DNA of 64,000 nucleotides from Nocardioides sp. R-C-SC26 (GCF_021246465.1 NZ_JAHRHK010000001.1:224060-288059); one strand, 5' to 3'. Counted from the stretch's first letter, positions 44,825 through 54,698 are shown. Notes: generated from the sequence alone by a model not told the origin. Translations and numbers: made by a program.

Positions 44825-46318
44825 ATGCCTGTTTCGCTTGGACGCCGCGGTGCCCGACGCCCGCTCCTCCCGTTCGCCGCGCTGCTGTTCGCGGTGGCGC
44901 TCGTGCTGCCCGGATCCCTCTCGCCGGCCTCGTCGGCAGAGCGAGGTCAGGCGCGTATCTCCCTGACGCCGACGAAGTACATCGCGGGGGAGTACCTCAC
45001 GATCACCGGCAACATCGGTACGACGGGTCAACGCAAGATCGTGCTTCAGCGATTCATGCGCGACAGGTACCTCGACGCCGGCACCGGCAAGACCGACGCC
45101 CGCGGCAACTTCCGCTTCCGCGTGCGCGGTCCGGGCATGGCGACGCCGTTCAGCGTGTTCGCCCCGAGCCTGAAGAAGCGGACGCCGCAGGCGCCCGTCG
45201 TTCCCGTCGAGCAGTCGTTCGACATCTCCTTCTCGCCGGCGCCGGCCCTCGGCCAGCAGACGACCGTGCGGGTCGCCGTCTCCCCGGCCCGTGCCGGCCG
45301 GGCGGTGACCCTGCTACGCCGCCTCACCCCGACGTCATGGACGACGGCGGGGTCGGGGGTGACCGACGCCCAGGGCGTCGCGCGCTTCGCCATCACGCCC
45401 GACGCGGCCGGAGAGATCGCCTATCGCGCGGTGGCAGGCGCGATGAAGTCCGCGGGCATCTCAGCCTTCCCCTCGTTCCCCGAGTACGTCACCGTGGCCG
45501 GGAGCGCTCGCACGGCGTCCGCGCCCGCACGTGGCGCGGCGAACACGTCCGACGTCGCCCCCGCCCCGCGCGCGGCCCGCGCTCCCTACACCCAGCCCGG
45601 TCCGATCCACGCCGGCAACACCTTCGGGTGGTGGCCGTTGAAGTGGGTCTGGGACTGGGAGTACGGCGAGGCGCTCGCACCGTGGCGCGAGTACAGCAGC
45701 GGCACCGGCCGCGCGGCGGTCGGGTGGGCAATGCTCACCGTCGACAGCGGTCCGACGGGGCGCGGCTGGGACAACGTGGGCACCACGCGAGCGACGCTCG
45801 GCGGTTCCGGCGAGAAGTACGGGCGCTGGGAGATCCGGATGAGGGTGCCCAACTGGCCCTCCGGACCGAACTACCGCGTCAAGGCCGAGCTCATCCCGGC
45901 GAGCACGGCCAACGGCGCGTGCTCGAACCAGACGATCACGATGGCCGACTTCGAGGGCTATGAGAACACCGTCGACCTCGGTGTCACCAACGGCACGGGT
46001 TCGTGGGCCCACACCGTCGGCGGCGTGGTGAAGAACCGCGACAACTGGCACACCTACGCCGTCGAGGTCACCAAGAACCGGGTCACGTGGTTCGTCGACG
46101 CCAAGGTCTCGGCCTCCATCAAGAACACTGCTGCCGTGAGCGGCCAGCCCTTGACGATGCGCCTCTCACTCATCGCGCCCGACGAGACGACCCAGATGCG
46201 GCACACCCGGATCGGCGTCGACTGGGCGCGGTTCTGGACCCTGGACAAGAAGGGCACTGCCGAGAAGCAGATCAAGAAGGCGCCTGCCCCGACGGCGGGA
46301 CGCGACATCTCCTGCTGA
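44825..46318 (+). CDS. Secreted protein with GH16-like C-terminal domain
   Basis: 497 residues from ATG 44825. Signal peptide (about 1-39, ending SPASSA), an Ig-like domain (45-130), a second beta domain (135-230), a Pro/Ala linker, and a C-terminal concanavalin A-like domain (245-480) with GRWEIRMRVPNW and WHTYAVEVTKNRVTWFVD, typical of glycoside hydrolase family 16. The catalytic ExDxE region reads MADFE, so the usual nucleophile Glu appears to be Met. It may bind rather than cleave a glucan, or use another residue. Glycan-binding is the more cautious assignment. Confidence 0.8.
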   Translation: MPVSLGRRGARRPLLPFAALLFAVALVLPGSLSPASSAERGQARISLTPTKYIAGEYLTITGNIGTTGQRKIVLQRFMRDRYLDAGTGKTDARGNFRFRVRGPGMATPFSVFAPSLKKRTPQAPVVPVEQSFDISFSPAPALGQQTTVRVAVSPARAGRAVTLLRRLTPTSWTTAGSGVTDAQGVARFAITPDAAGEIAYRAVAGAMKSAGISAFPSFPEYVTVAGSARTASAPARGAANTSDVAPAPRAARAPYTQPGPIHAGNTFGWWPLKWVWDWEYGEALAPWREYSSGTGRAAVGWAMLTVDSGPTGRGWDNVGTTRATLGGSGEKYGRWEIRMRVPNWPSGPNYRVKAELIPASTANGACSNQTITMADFEGYENTVDLGVTNGTGSWAHTVGGVVKNRDNWHTYAVEVTKNRVTWFVDAKVSASIKNTAAVSGQPLTMRLSLIAPDETTQMRHTRIGVDWARFWTLDKKGTAEKQIKKAPAPTAGRDISC

Positions 46319-46434
46319 GTGGCTCCACGGCGCGGTCGCGCACGCGAGCGATATCCGTGCGCGCCCGCCTCTGGTGCCTCGATAGCCTGACTCCGGGTCG
46401 CCACCGCCACCCGCCGTCCAGCTAAGGAGCCACC

Positions 46435-48429
46435 GTGTCCGAGATCCAGATCGTCCGCAGTCACGCAGGTGAGCGTGAGGAGCGGACGGTCACGACGGGC
46501 ACCAAGGCGTGGGAGCTGTTCGCCGAGGACGCCGACGTCGTGGCCGCGCGACTCGTCGACGCCTCAGGTGCCGTGCTGAAGGACCTCTCCTACGAGCTCG
46601 TCGACGGCGACGTCGTCGAGGCCGTCGTGATCGACAGCGCGGACGGCCACGACATCCTGCGCCATTCCTGTGCGCACGTGCTGGCTCAGGCCGTGCAGGA
46701 TCTCTTCCCGGAGGCCAAGCTCGGCATCGGCCCGCCGATCGAGAACGGCTTCTACTACGACTTCGACGTCCCCACGCCCTTCGTTCCCGAGGATCTCGAC
46801 AAGATCGAGACCCGGATGCGCAAGATCATCAAGGAGAACCAGCGGTTCTCCCGTCGGGTCACCACCGACGAGGACGCCCTCGTCGAGCTCGCCGACGAGC
46901 CGTACAAGATCGAGTTGATCGGTCTCAAGGGCTCCGCGGCCGATGCTGCTGAGGGCGCGAGCGCCGAGGTCGGCGCGGGTGAGCTGACCATCTACGACAA
47001 CGTCGGCCGCTCCGGCGAGGTCGCATGGAAGGACCTCTGTCGCGGTCCGCACCTGCCGACGACCAAGCGGATCCCGGCGTTCAAACTGATGCGCTCGGCC
47101 GCGGCGTACTGGCGCGGCGACGAGAAGAACAAGCAGCTCCAGCGCATCTACGGCACCGCGTGGGAGTCCAAGGAGGCGCTCGACGCCTACCTCGACCGGA
47201 TCGCGGAGGCGGAGAAGCGCGACCACCGCAAGTTGGGCCGCGACCTCGACCTGTTCAGCTTCCCCGACGAGATCGGCTCCGGCCTGCCCGTCTTCCATCC
47301 CAGGGGCGGAGTGATCAAGCGCGTGATGGAGGACTATGTCCGCCAGCGCCACATCGAGGAGGGCTTCGAGTACGTCGGGACGCCGCACATCTCGAAGGAG
47401 CAGACGTTCCACCTCTCGGGCCACCTGCCGTACTACGCCGACGGGATGTTCCCGCCCATGGAGTTCGAGGGCGCGAACTACTACCTCAAGGCGATGAACT
47501 GCCCGATGCACAACCTGATCTTCCGCTCGCGCGGACGGTCCTACCGTGAGCTGCCGCTGCGGCTCTTCGAGTTCGGGCACGTCTACCGCTACGAGAAGTC
47601 CGGTGTGATCCACGGGCTGACCCGGGTGCGCGGGTTCGCCCAGGACGACTCGCACTCCTACGTCACCCCTGAGCAGGCGCCGTCGGAGATCAAGCACCTG
47701 CTGGCCTTCATCCTGGGCCTGCTGCGCGACTTCGGGCTCGACGACTTCTACCTCGAGCTCTCTACGCGCGACGACTCCAAGCCGGACAAGTTCGTCGGCT
47801 CGGACGAGGACTGGGCGACAGCGACCACGGTGCTGGAGCAGGCGTGCCGGGAGACCGGCCTCGACCTCGTGCCCGACCCCGGTGGCGCTGCGTTCTACGG
47901 CCCGAAGGTGTCGATCCAGGCCAAGGACGCGATCGGTCGCACCTGGCAGATGTCGACCATCCAGTACGACTTCAACCAGCCCAAGGGCTTCGACCTGACT
48001 TACCAGGCCTCCGACGGCACCCGGCAGCAGCCGGTGATGATCCATTCGGCCAAATTCGGCTCGATCGAGCGGTTCATCGGCGTCCTGGTCGAGCACTACG
48101 CCGGCGCATTCCCGCCCTGGCTCGCTCCGGTGCAGGTGCAGGCGATCCCGGTCGCCGACGCATTCAGCGAGTACCTGCACGACGTCGCGCGCCGGATGAA
48201 GACCCAGGGCCTGCGAGTGGAGGTCGACGACTCCGACGACCGGATGCAGAAGAAGATCCGCAACGCTCAACTGCAGAAGGTGCCGTTCATGCTCATCGCG
48301 GGCGCGGACGACGTCGAGGCCGGTGCGGTCTCCTTCCGCTACCGCGACGGGCGTCAGGAGAACGGCATCCCCGTCGACGAGGCCATCGCACGGGTCGCCG
48401 CGGCCGTCGCCGCCCGCGAACAGGTCTGA
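46435..48429 (+). CDS. thrS: Threonine--tRNA ligase
   Basis: 664 residues from GTG 46435 with TAAGGAG upstream. Charges tRNA-Thr. TGS domain (1-63), editing domain with [11 protein letters not shown] (about 75) and HDxxH-like motifs, class II catalytic core with [13 protein letters not shown] (zinc Cys, about 355) and [11 protein letters not shown], motif 3 [14 protein letters not shown], and an anticodon-binding domain at the end. It starts the conserved thrS-HIT-pgsA-pdxS block, though four genes are inserted here before HIT. A terminator follows. Confidence 0.97.
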   Translation: MSEIQIVRSHAGEREERTVTTGTKAWELFAEDADVVAARLVDASGAVLKDLSYELVDGDVVEAVVIDSADGHDILRHSCAHVLAQAVQDLFPEAKLGIGPPIENGFYYDFDVPTPFVPEDLDKIETRMRKIIKENQRFSRRVTTDEDALVELADEPYKIELIGLKGSAADAAEGASAEVGAGELTIYDNVGRSGEVAWKDLCRGPHLPTTKRIPAFKLMRSAAAYWRGDEKNKQLQRIYGTAWESKEALDAYLDRIAEAEKRDHRKLGRDLDLFSFPDEIGSGLPVFHPRGGVIKRVMEDYVRQRHIEEGFEYVGTPHISKEQTFHLSGHLPYYADGMFPPMEFEGANYYLKAMNCPMHNLIFRSRGRSYRELPLRLFEFGHVYRYEKSGVIHGLTRVRGFAQDDSHSYVTPEQAPSEIKHLLAFILGLLRDFGLDDFYLELSTRDDSKPDKFVGSDEDWATATTVLEQACRETGLDLVPDPGGAAFYGPKVSIQAKDAIGRTWQMSTIQYDFNQPKGFDLTYQASDGTRQQPVMIHSAKFGSIERFIGVLVEHYAGAFPPWLAPVQVQAIPVADAFSEYLHDVARRMKTQGLRVEVDDSDDRMQKKIRNAQLQKVPFMLIAGADDVEAGAVSFRYRDGRQENGIPVDEAIARVAAAVAAREQV

Positions 48430-48434
48430 GCCGG

Positions 48435-48470
48435 CGCCTCCTCCTCGTGGTCGCCCACGAGGAGGAGGCG
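48435..48470 (+). terminator. Terminator after thrS
   Basis: Perfect 16-bp stem (core GCCTCCTCCTCGTGG / CCACGAGGAGGAGGC) with a 4-nt loop, 5 nt after the stop codon. Confidence 0.85.
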
Positions 48471-48501
48471 TGCTGCACCGGTCAGGTGATGGGCTGGGGC
48501 C

Positions 48502-48966
48502 ATGCCTCGCAAGCTCGCCACCACGGAACACGCCGACCTCGCGACCGTCCTCGCGTTCGCCTCCACCCGGCATCATCTGGTGCTGTTGACCCGCCGGGCG
48601 AGCGGCGGTGTCCAGATGAGTCCGGTCACCGGAGGAGTCGACCAGCACGGACGGTTCGTGATCTCCACCTACCCCGAGCGGGCGAAGGCAGTGAACGCGC
48701 GTCGCGACCCCGAGGTGAGCGTGCTCGTGCTCAGCGACGAGTTCGACGACGCCTGGGTGCAGGTCGACGGCACCGCCGAGGTGATCGACATGCCCGAGGC
48801 GGTCGAGCCCTTGGTCGACTACTACCGCTGCATCGCCGGCGAACACTCCGACTGGGACGAGTACCGCCAGGCGATGCGTGATCAGGGGAAATCCTTGATC
48901 CGAGTGACGCCGACCCGGTCGGGCCCGATCGCCACGGGCGGATTCCCGCCTCGGCTCGCCGACTGA
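48502..48966 (+). CDS. PPOX-class (FMN/F420-binding) oxidoreductase
   Basis: 154 residues from ATG 48502. Split-barrel flavin-binding fold of the pyridoxamine phosphate oxidase-like family; GRFVISTYPERAKAVNARRD and VSVLVLSDEF are characteristic of the F420-dependent PPOX subgroup. The small size fits single-domain members that act as dimers. Substrate is unknown. It lies between thrS and the diiron oxygenase cluster and has its own start region. Confidence 0.82.
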   Translation: MPRKLATTEHADLATVLAFASTRHHLVLLTRRASGGVQMSPVTGGVDQHGRFVISTYPERAKAVNARRDPEVSVLVLSDEFDDAWVQVDGTAEVIDMPEAVEPLVDYYRCIAGEHSDWDEYRQAMRDQGKSLIRVTPTRSGPIATGGFPPRLAD

Positions 48967-48985
48967 GTAAGGCGACGCTCGCTAA

Positions 48986-49001
48986 GTTACCGAGACGTAA
49001 C
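48986..49001. promoter_or_regulatory. Palindromic operator candidate upstream of aurF-like promoter
   Basis: GTTAC-N6-GTAAC inverted repeat, 13 nt upstream of the -35 TTTACA. Plausible target of the TetR regulator encoded downstream (51749-52456); unproven. Confidence 0.5.
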
Positions 49002-49014
49002 GTCGCAGATACCC

Positions 49015-49044
49015 TTTACATGCAACACGGTGTCTCATTAATCT
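49015..49044 (+). promoter_or_regulatory. Sigma-70-type promoter of the diiron oxygenase operon
   Basis: -35 TTTACA (49015-49020), 18-nt spacer, -10 TAATCT (49039-49044). It is unusually AT-rich for this window. The ATG follows at 49081 with GAGAGGTG upstream. Confidence 0.65.
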
Positions 49045-49080
49045 GACGTCATCCACCACCCGACGACGAGAGGTGACGTC

Positions 49081-50085
49081 ATGACCAGCACACTCGAGCC
49101 GACCGATCGCTACGACGCGGCGACGAGCGACACGCACCCGACCTACAACGAACGGCTGCGGACCCTCAGTGAGGCATCGGTCAACCAGCACTTCGACGCC
49201 TTCCTCGACATCGACTGGGACAACCCGGACTTCGCGATCGACCCCACCGACGAGCGGTGGGTTCTCCCCGAGGCCGACGTGCTCGGCCGGCACCCCTGGT
49301 ACCAGAGTCTGCCGAAGGAGGAGCAGATCCGGATCGGGCTCTACCGGCAGGCCAACGTCACCAAGGTCGGGCTCCAGTTCGAGCAGGTACTCGTCGCTGG
49401 CATCATGAACTACTGCTTCGCCCTGCCCAACGGGTCGCCGGAGTTCCGCTACTCCACGCACGAGGCGACCGAGGAGTGCCACCACACCCAGATGTTCCAG
49501 GAGTTCGTCAACCGCTCCGGCCAGGACGTCGCTGGGGGTTCGCGCCTCTTCCGGGGTCTCGCGCCGATCCTGCCGCTCGCAGCGCGGATCGTTCCGTTCG
49601 GCTTCTTCTACGGCGTCCTGGCCGGGGAAGAGCCGATCGACCACGTGCAGAAGGCGATCGTGCGCAGTGGCGAGGAGATGCATCCTCTGCTGCAGCGGAT
49701 CATGCAGATCCACATCGCCGAGGAGGCGCGCCACATCGGCTTCGCCCATCAGTACCTCGAGCACCACGCACCGAAGCTGAACGTCGCCGAGCGCGCCGTC
49801 CTCTCGATGCTCGTGCCGGTGATCATGCGTTGGCTCTGCGACGAGATCCTGGTGCCGAGCAAGAAGGCGCAGCGCGACATGGGTATCCCGGACTCGGTGA
49901 TGAAGGAGCTCTACTGGGACTCGCCCGCGTCGCGGAAGATGTTGCGCGACCTGTTCGCAGACGTTCGCCGCCTCGCCGACGACACCGGTCTGATGAACCC
50001 CGCCTCGCGGCGTATGTGGCGGCTGCTCAAGATCGACGGCCGTTCGTCGCGGTTCCGCAGCGAGCCTGCGACCGCCGCGCACTGA
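49081..50085 (+). CDS. AurF-like diiron oxygenase
   Basis: 334 residues from ATG 49081. Ferritin-like helical protein with two carboxylate-histidine motifs, EATEECHHTQMFQEF (about residue 135) and HIAEEARHIGFAH (about 218), which supply the diiron ligands of the AurF family (p-aminobenzoate N-oxygenase and fatty-acid-related members). It activates O2 with electrons from a reductase; the fused ferredoxin-ferredoxin reductase encoded 9 nt downstream is the natural donor. Substrate is unknown; a TetR regulator ends the set. Confidence 0.85.
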   Translation: MTSTLEPTDRYDAATSDTHPTYNERLRTLSEASVNQHFDAFLDIDWDNPDFAIDPTDERWVLPEADVLGRHPWYQSLPKEEQIRIGLYRQANVTKVGLQFEQVLVAGIMNYCFALPNGSPEFRYSTHEATEECHHTQMFQEFVNRSGQDVAGGSRLFRGLAPILPLAARIVPFGFFYGVLAGEEPIDHVQKAIVRSGEEMHPLLQRIMQIHIAEEARHIGFAHQYLEHHAPKLNVAERAVLSMLVPVIMRWLCDEILVPSKKAQRDMGIPDSVMKELYWDSPASRKMLRDLFADVRRLADDTGLMNPASRRMWRLLKIDGRSSRFRSEPATAAH

Positions 50086-50094
50086 GGTCGCGCC

Positions 50095-51747
50095 GTGCCC
50101 TACGTCGTCACGCAGTCGTGCTGCGCCGATGCATCCTGCGTCATCGCCTGCCCGGTCAACTGCATCCACCCCGCGCCCGGGGAGCCGGGCTTCGCCACCG
50201 CGGAGATGCTCTACGTCGACGCGGACTCCTGCGTCGACTGCGGAGCCTGCGCGACCGCGTGCCCGGTGGACGCGATCAAGCCGCACACGCTGCTCACGCC
50301 GTCCGAGCAACCCTTCCTGCAGATCAACGCCGACTACTACGACTGCTTCCCCCACCGTGATCGCCATCCGCTCGCGATCGTGGCCAAGCAGCGCCGGGTG
50401 CGGCACAGCGGACCGTTCCGCGTCGCTGTCGTCGGGGCGGGCCCGGCCGGTCTCTACGCCGCCGACGAACTGCTCAAGCACCCCGAGATCAGCGTCGACG
50501 TCTACGACCGGCTGCCCACGCCGTACGGCCTCGTCCGCGCCGGCGTCGCTCCCGACCACCCGCACACCAAGCGCGTGGAGAAGCTCTTCCGCGACGTCGA
50601 GGAGCAGCCCGGCTTCCGCTACTTCCTCGGGGTGGACGTCGGGTCGGAGATCACCCTGGCCGACCTGCGTGCCCAGTACCACGCGGTGGTCTACGCCGTC
50701 GGCGCGAGCTCGGACCGTCGGCTCGGGATCGAGGGGGAGTCGATGCCCGGCTCCCTGTCGGCCACCGACGTCGTGGGCTGGTACAACGGCCATCCCGACA
50801 AGCAGGACCTGCTCGTTCCCCTCGATCACGAACGTGCCGTCGTGATCGGCAACGGCAACGTCGCCCTCGACGTCGCCCGCATCCTCGCCCGCGATCCCGC
50901 GGACCTGGAGAGGACCGACATCGCCGCGCTGCCCTGGGCGGCGCTGGCCCGGAGCGCCGTGCGCGAGGTCGTTGTCCTCGGACGGCGTGGCCCCGAGGCC
51001 GCGGCCTTCACCCTGCCCGAGCTCGTCGGCCTGATCGGTCTGGCGGACGCCGGCGTGCTCGAGGTCGTCGTCGACACCGGTGGACAGCCGATCGAGGGGG
51101 AGGGCCGCAAGGTCGAGCTGCTCGCCGATCTGGCCGCCGCCCGGCGGACGCCGCGGCCCGGTGCGCGCCGTCTCGTGCTCCGCTTCGACACCCGCGTCGT
51201 GGGCATCCTCGGTACCGACCAGGTCGAGGCCGTCGAGATCGAGCGCGACGGTGCCGTCGAGCGCCTGGACGCCGGCCTGGTGCTGCGCGCCATCGGCTAC
51301 CACGGCCTTCCGGTGGCCGACCTGCCCTACGACCCGGCCCGAGGTGTCGTGCCCAACGATCGCGGTCGAGTGGAGCCGGGCGTCTACGTCGCAGGCTGGA
51401 TCAAGCGTGGCCCGTCGGGCTTCATCGGCACCAACAAGTCGTGCTCGGAGGAGACCGTCGCGAGCCTGCTCGACGACCTCGATTCGGGCATCGCCGAGCC
51501 GGTCGGCACCGCCGATTCGATCGCGGCGGTCGTCGCGGGCCGGGCGCCGGGCATGGTCGACCTCGCCGGTTGGCGCGCGATCGACGCCGAGGAGCGCCGC
51601 CGTGGCGCCGCCCGTGGCCGCCCGCGCGCCAAGATCGTCGATGTCGACGAGGCAGTACGCGTCGCTCGAGCGGGCGCACCGGCCCAGACCAGGCGCGGTT
51701 ACGCTTCGGTCACGACGTTGGCCAGGAGGCTCGAGAGGCGGAGGTGA
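50095..51747 (+). CDS. Ferredoxin-fused ferredoxin:NADP reductase (FprB-like)
   Basis: 550 residues from GTG 50095. N-terminal 2x[4Fe-4S]-type ferredoxin domain (1-75) with CVIACPVNCIHP and CVDCGACATACPVDAIKP. A reductase of the adrenodoxin reductase type follows: FAD site VVGAGPAGLYAADEL (about 112), NADP site VIGNGNVALDVARIL (about 251), and GWIKRGPSGFIGTNK near the end. The fusion matches mycobacterial FprB. It moves electrons from NADPH to ferredoxin or partner oxygenases; the AurF-like protein upstream is the likely partner. Confidence 0.93.
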   Translation: MPYVVTQSCCADASCVIACPVNCIHPAPGEPGFATAEMLYVDADSCVDCGACATACPVDAIKPHTLLTPSEQPFLQINADYYDCFPHRDRHPLAIVAKQRRVRHSGPFRVAVVGAGPAGLYAADELLKHPEISVDVYDRLPTPYGLVRAGVAPDHPHTKRVEKLFRDVEEQPGFRYFLGVDVGSEITLADLRAQYHAVVYAVGASSDRRLGIEGESMPGSLSATDVVGWYNGHPDKQDLLVPLDHERAVVIGNGNVALDVARILARDPADLERTDIAALPWAALARSAVREVVVLGRRGPEAAAFTLPELVGLIGLADAGVLEVVVDTGGQPIEGEGRKVELLADLAAARRTPRPGARRLVLRFDTRVVGILGTDQVEAVEIERDGAVERLDAGLVLRAIGYHGLPVADLPYDPARGVVPNDRGRVEPGVYVAGWIKRGPSGFIGTNKSCSEETVASLLDDLDSGIAEPVGTADSIAAVVAGRAPGMVDLAGWRAIDAEERRRGAARGRPRAKIVDVDEAVRVARAGAPAQTRRGYASVTTLARRLERRR

Positions 51748-51748
51748 G

Positions 51749-52456
51749 ATGGGCAGGACGCAGGACGGGCGTCAGCTGCGGTGGGACCACCACAACCAGC
51801 AGCGGCGGCAGCAGATCCTCAGCGCCGCCATCGAGGTGATCGAGTCCGGCGAGCCGGGCGAGGAGTTCCACGTCCAGCAGATCGCCGAGCGAGCGGGTCT
51901 CAACCGCACCGTCGTCTACCGCCACTTCGCCGACCGCTCCGACCTGGACGCGGCGATCCGCGCCCAGGTCGTGGAGAACTTCACCGAGCTGTTGACCCCT
52001 GCGGTCTCCCTCGAGGGCACGATCAACGAGATCGTCCTGCGCATCGTCGCGACCTACGTCGACTGGACGGTCGAGCATCCGAAGCTGCATGCCTTCGCCG
52101 TCGTCGACGGTGGCAATGCGTTGGAGATGGGGCTGCACCGCATCGCCGGCTCCCTGGTCGACCTCCTCGACCTGGCGATCGCCATGCTCGGGCTGGATCT
52201 GGACGAGGACGAGCAGGCACTGGTCGATCCCCTCGCGCACGGCTTGGTCGGCGCCGTCTTCGGGACGGTCGGCCGCTGGGTCGCGCGCGCCGAGCACGTG
52301 CCCCCGGCCGGACGACTCTCCGAGTTGCTCGCCCTCTCGATCTGGAATCTCCTCGACGGCCACTTGCGCCGTCTGGGCGTCGAGGTCGACCCGAGCCGCC
52401 CGCTGGTCGACGTGCTCGGCATCCCCGCTGAATTCGTCGACGGGGCCACCGCGTGA
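51749..52456 (+). CDS. TetR-family transcriptional regulator
   Basis: 235 residues from ATG 51749 with a GGAGGTG site. The N-terminal HTH has the TetR pattern (ILSAAIEVIESG, VQQIAERAGLNRTVVYRHFA; about 24-65). The C-terminal domain is a helical ligand-binding part, similar in style to lipid-related regulators. It is 1 nt from the reductase gene and ends overlapping the HIT gene (GTGA), so it is likely part of the oxygenase operon and its repressor. Inducer unknown. Confidence 0.9.
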   Translation: MGRTQDGRQLRWDHHNQQRRQQILSAAIEVIESGEPGEEFHVQQIAERAGLNRTVVYRHFADRSDLDAAIRAQVVENFTELLTPAVSLEGTINEIVLRIVATYVDWTVEHPKLHAFAVVDGGNALEMGLHRIAGSLVDLLDLAIAMLGLDLDEDEQALVDPLAHGLVGAVFGTVGRWVARAEHVPPAGRLSELLALSIWNLLDGHLRRLGVEVDPSRPLVDVLGIPAEFVDGATA

Positions 52457-53034
52457 GCGACACCGACGCGCCCGCCTCGCACGGTGAGGTCGTCGAGCAG
52501 TACGGCGTCGGCGAGAGCGATGCGCTCGAGCGGCTGTGGACGCCGCATCGGCTCGCCTACATCCGAGGCGAGAACAAGCCGGTCGACGCCAGCAGCGCCG
52601 CGTGCCCCTTCTGCCGCATCCCTGCCCAGGACGACGCCAGCGGCCTCGTCGTGCGGCGAGGACTGCTCTCCTACGTCGTGCTGAACCTCTACCCCTACGC
52701 GCCGGGGCACCTGATGGTGTGCCCGCTACGCCACATCGCGGACTACACCGAGACCACTGAGGAGGAGGCCGCGGAGATCGCCGTGCTGACCAAGCAGGCG
52801 GTGCGCACGCTTCGCGCGGTCTCACGCGTCGACGGGGTCAACATCGGCATGAACCAGGGCGCCGTCGCCGGCGCCGGTATCGCCGCCCACCTGCACCAGC
52901 ACGTCGTCCCGCGGTGGCTCGGAGATCAGAACTTCATGCCGATCATCGGCCGGACCAAGACCCTGCCCGCCCTCCTGACCGACACCCGCGCCCTGCTGGC
53001 CGAGGGTTGGGTCGGCGACGCTCCGATCGGATAG
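52453..53034 (+). CDS. HIT-family protein (Ap4A phosphorylase-like)
   Basis: 193 residues from GTG 52453, overlapping the TetR stop by 4 nt. The HIT active site [10 protein letters not shown] (about residue 146) holds the catalytic histidines, and an N-terminal CPFCRIP pair probably binds zinc. The M. tuberculosis homologue at the same position (Rv2613c, next to thrS and pgsA1) is an Ap4A phosphorylase. It would act on dinucleoside polyphosphates in the cytoplasm. Confidence 0.9.
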   Translation: MSDTDAPASHGEVVEQYGVGESDALERLWTPHRLAYIRGENKPVDASSAACPFCRIPAQDDASGLVVRRGLLSYVVLNLYPYAPGHLMVCPLRHIADYTETTEEEAAEIAVLTKQAVRTLRAVSRVDGVNIGMNQGAVAGAGIAAHLHQHVVPRWLGDQNFMPIIGRTKTLPALLTDTRALLAEGWVGDAPIG

Positions 53035-53037
53035 GTT
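53032..53037 (+). promoter_or_regulatory. -10-like motif before the CDP-alcohol transferase
   Basis: TAGGTT eight nt before GTG 53046, at the end of the HIT gene; compatible with a near-leaderless transcript. Confidence 0.45.
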
Positions 53038-53045
53038 CCCGAGCC

Positions 53046-53699
53046 GTGCTCGAACGATTCCGAGGTTTCTGGACCAACGTGTGGAAACCGGTGGCCCACC
53101 TGCTCATCAAGCTCGGGGTCACGCCGAACATGGTCACCTTCGTCGGAACGCTCGGCGTGTGCACCGGTGCGCTGGTGTTCTTCCCCCAAGGGGAGCTGCT
53201 GATCGGCGTCCTGTTCATCACGGCGTTCGTGTTCAGCGACATCATCGACGGCTACATGGCGCGGCTGACCGGCAACACCGGCAAGTTCGGCTCCTTCTGG
53301 GACTCGACGCTGGATCGGATCGGCGACGGCGCGATCTTCGGCGGTCTGGCGCTCTACTTCGCCAACACGGGCTCCGAGGGCGGCGACTCCTACCTCTATC
53401 TGTGCGTCTCGCTCTACTGCATCGTGATGGGCTCGGTCACCTCCTACGCCCGCGCGAAGGCCGAGTCCCTCGGCCTCAATGCCAAGGGCGGTATCGCCGA
53501 ACGTGCCGACCGACTTGTCGCGATCCTGGTGATGACTGGATTGGGCGACCTGTTCGACCTGCCGATCCTGATGTATCTCACGCTCTGGGTGCTGGCAGCG
53601 GCGAACACCATCACCGTGGGTCAGCGGGTCCTGATGGTGCACCGACAGGTCCGCGCCGAGGTCGATGCCGGCAGCGGCGACGACGACCGTACGATCTGA
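53046..53699 (+). CDS. CDP-alcohol phosphatidyltransferase (phosphatidylinositol-phosphate synthase-like)
   Basis: 217 residues from GTG 53046; the longer in-frame reading overlaps the HIT gene. Membrane enzyme with the complete signature around [12 protein letters not shown] and [11 protein letters not shown] (about residues 62-87). In the syntenic M. tuberculosis position, pgsA1 makes phosphatidylinositol phosphate, the base of PI and PI mannosides. The acyltransferase and pimA that usually follow are absent here. Phosphatidylglycerol synthesis is already covered by the other pgsA at 4544. Confidence 0.88.
   Translation: MLERFRGFWTNVWKPVAHLLIKLGVTPNMVTFVGTLGVCTGALVFFPQGELLIGVLFITAFVFSDIIDGYMARLTGNTGKFGSFWDSTLDRIGDGAIFGGLALYFANTGSEGGDSYLYLCVSLYCIVMGSVTSYARAKAESLGLNAKGGIAERADRLVAILVMTGLGDLFDLPILMYLTLWVLAAANTITVGQRVLMVHRQVRAEVDAGSGDDDRTI
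53690..53695 (+). promoter_or_regulatory. -10 element for leaderless pdxS
   Basis: TACGAT six nt before ATG 53702, overlapping the end of the upstream gene. Confidence 0.6.
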
Positions 53700-53701
53700 C
53701 C

Positions 53702-54619
53702 ATGGTCGACACCACCCCTTCGAACCCGGGCGACACCACCGCCACCGGCACCTCCCGCGTGAAGCGCGGCATGGCAGAGATGCTCAAGGGCGGCGTCATC
53801 ATGGACGTCGTCACGCCCGAGCAGGCCAAGATCGCCGAGGATGCCGGCGCCGTGGCCGTCATGGCTCTGGAGCGGGTCCCGGCCGACATCCGTGCGCAGG
53901 GTGGCGTCTCGCGGATGAGTGACCCCGACATGATCGACGGGATCATCGCTGCCGTCTCGATCCCGGTGATGGCCAAGGCTCGCATCGGTCACTTCGCCGA
54001 GGCGCAGATCCTGCAGAGCCTCGGAGTCGACTACGTCGACGAGTCCGAGGTGCTCACCCCGGCCGACTACGCCAACCACATCGACAAGTGGGCATTCGAC
54101 GTCCCGTTCGTGTGCGGCGCGACGAACCTCGGCGAGGCTCTGCGTCGCATCACCGAGGGCGCGGCGATGATCCGATCCAAGGGCGAGGCCGGCACCGGCG
54201 ACGTCTCCAACGCCGTCACCCACATGCGCACCATCCGCCGTGAGATCGCCCGACTCGGTGCGCTCGAGGCCGACGAGCTCTACGTCGCCGCCAAGGAACT
54301 GCAGGCGCCCTACGACCTGGTCTGCGAGGTCGCGCGGGCCGGCAAGCTGCCGGTGGTGCTGTTCACCGCGGGCGGCATCGCGACCCCCGCGGACGCCGCG
54401 ATGATGATGCAGCTGGGTGCCGAGGGCGTGTTCGTCGGCTCGGGCATCTTCAAGTCGGGCAACCCGGCGCAGCGTGCCGAAGCGATCGTCAAGGCCACGA
54501 CGTTCCACGACGACCCCGCGATGGTCGCGAAGGTCTCGCGCGGACTCGGCGAGGCGATGGTCGGCATCAACGTCGAGGACATCCCGCAGCCGCACCGTCT
54601 CGCCGAGCGTGGCTGGTAG
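53702..54619 (+). CDS. pdxS: Pyridoxal 5'-phosphate synthase lyase subunit PdxS
   Basis: 305 residues from ATG 53702. Builds the PLP ring from ribose 5-phosphate, glyceraldehyde 3-phosphate and ammonia in a 12-mer with Pdx[13 protein letters not shown] and [16 protein letters not shown] hold the catalytic lysines; [15 protein letters not shown] and [15 protein letters not shown] complete the TIM barrel. A near-leaderless promoter precedes it. pdxT lies 1.6 kb downstream, separated by a carboxylesterase gene. Confidence 0.97.
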   Translation: MVDTTPSNPGDTTATGTSRVKRGMAEMLKGGVIMDVVTPEQAKIAEDAGAVAVMALERVPADIRAQGGVSRMSDPDMIDGIIAAVSIPVMAKARIGHFAEAQILQSLGVDYVDESEVLTPADYANHIDKWAFDVPFVCGATNLGEALRRITEGAAMIRSKGEAGTGDVSNAVTHMRTIRREIARLGALEADELYVAAKELQAPYDLVCEVARAGKLPVVLFTAGGIATPADAAMMMQLGAEGVFVGSGIFKSGNPAQRAEAIVKATTFHDDPAMVAKVSRGLGEAMVGINVEDIPQPHRLAERGW

Positions 54620-54698
54620 CCACGGCGGGAGTTCCCAGCAATCTCCGCGGCGTCGGCTCGGGCGGACGGTGCGGGGTCTCTCGTTCGGAGGGAAAGGC

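Noticed and set aside
45022..45033. GACGGGTCAACG, equal to one arm of the palindrome family
   Set aside because: Inside a coding region, without the opposite arm; chance match.
46564..48846. Minus-strand ORF of 760 residues
   Set aside because: Antisense of thrS; high-GC third-position bias creates long open frames.
48982..51303. Minus-strand ORF of 773 residues
   Set aside because: Antisense of the oxygenase and reductase genes; no domain.
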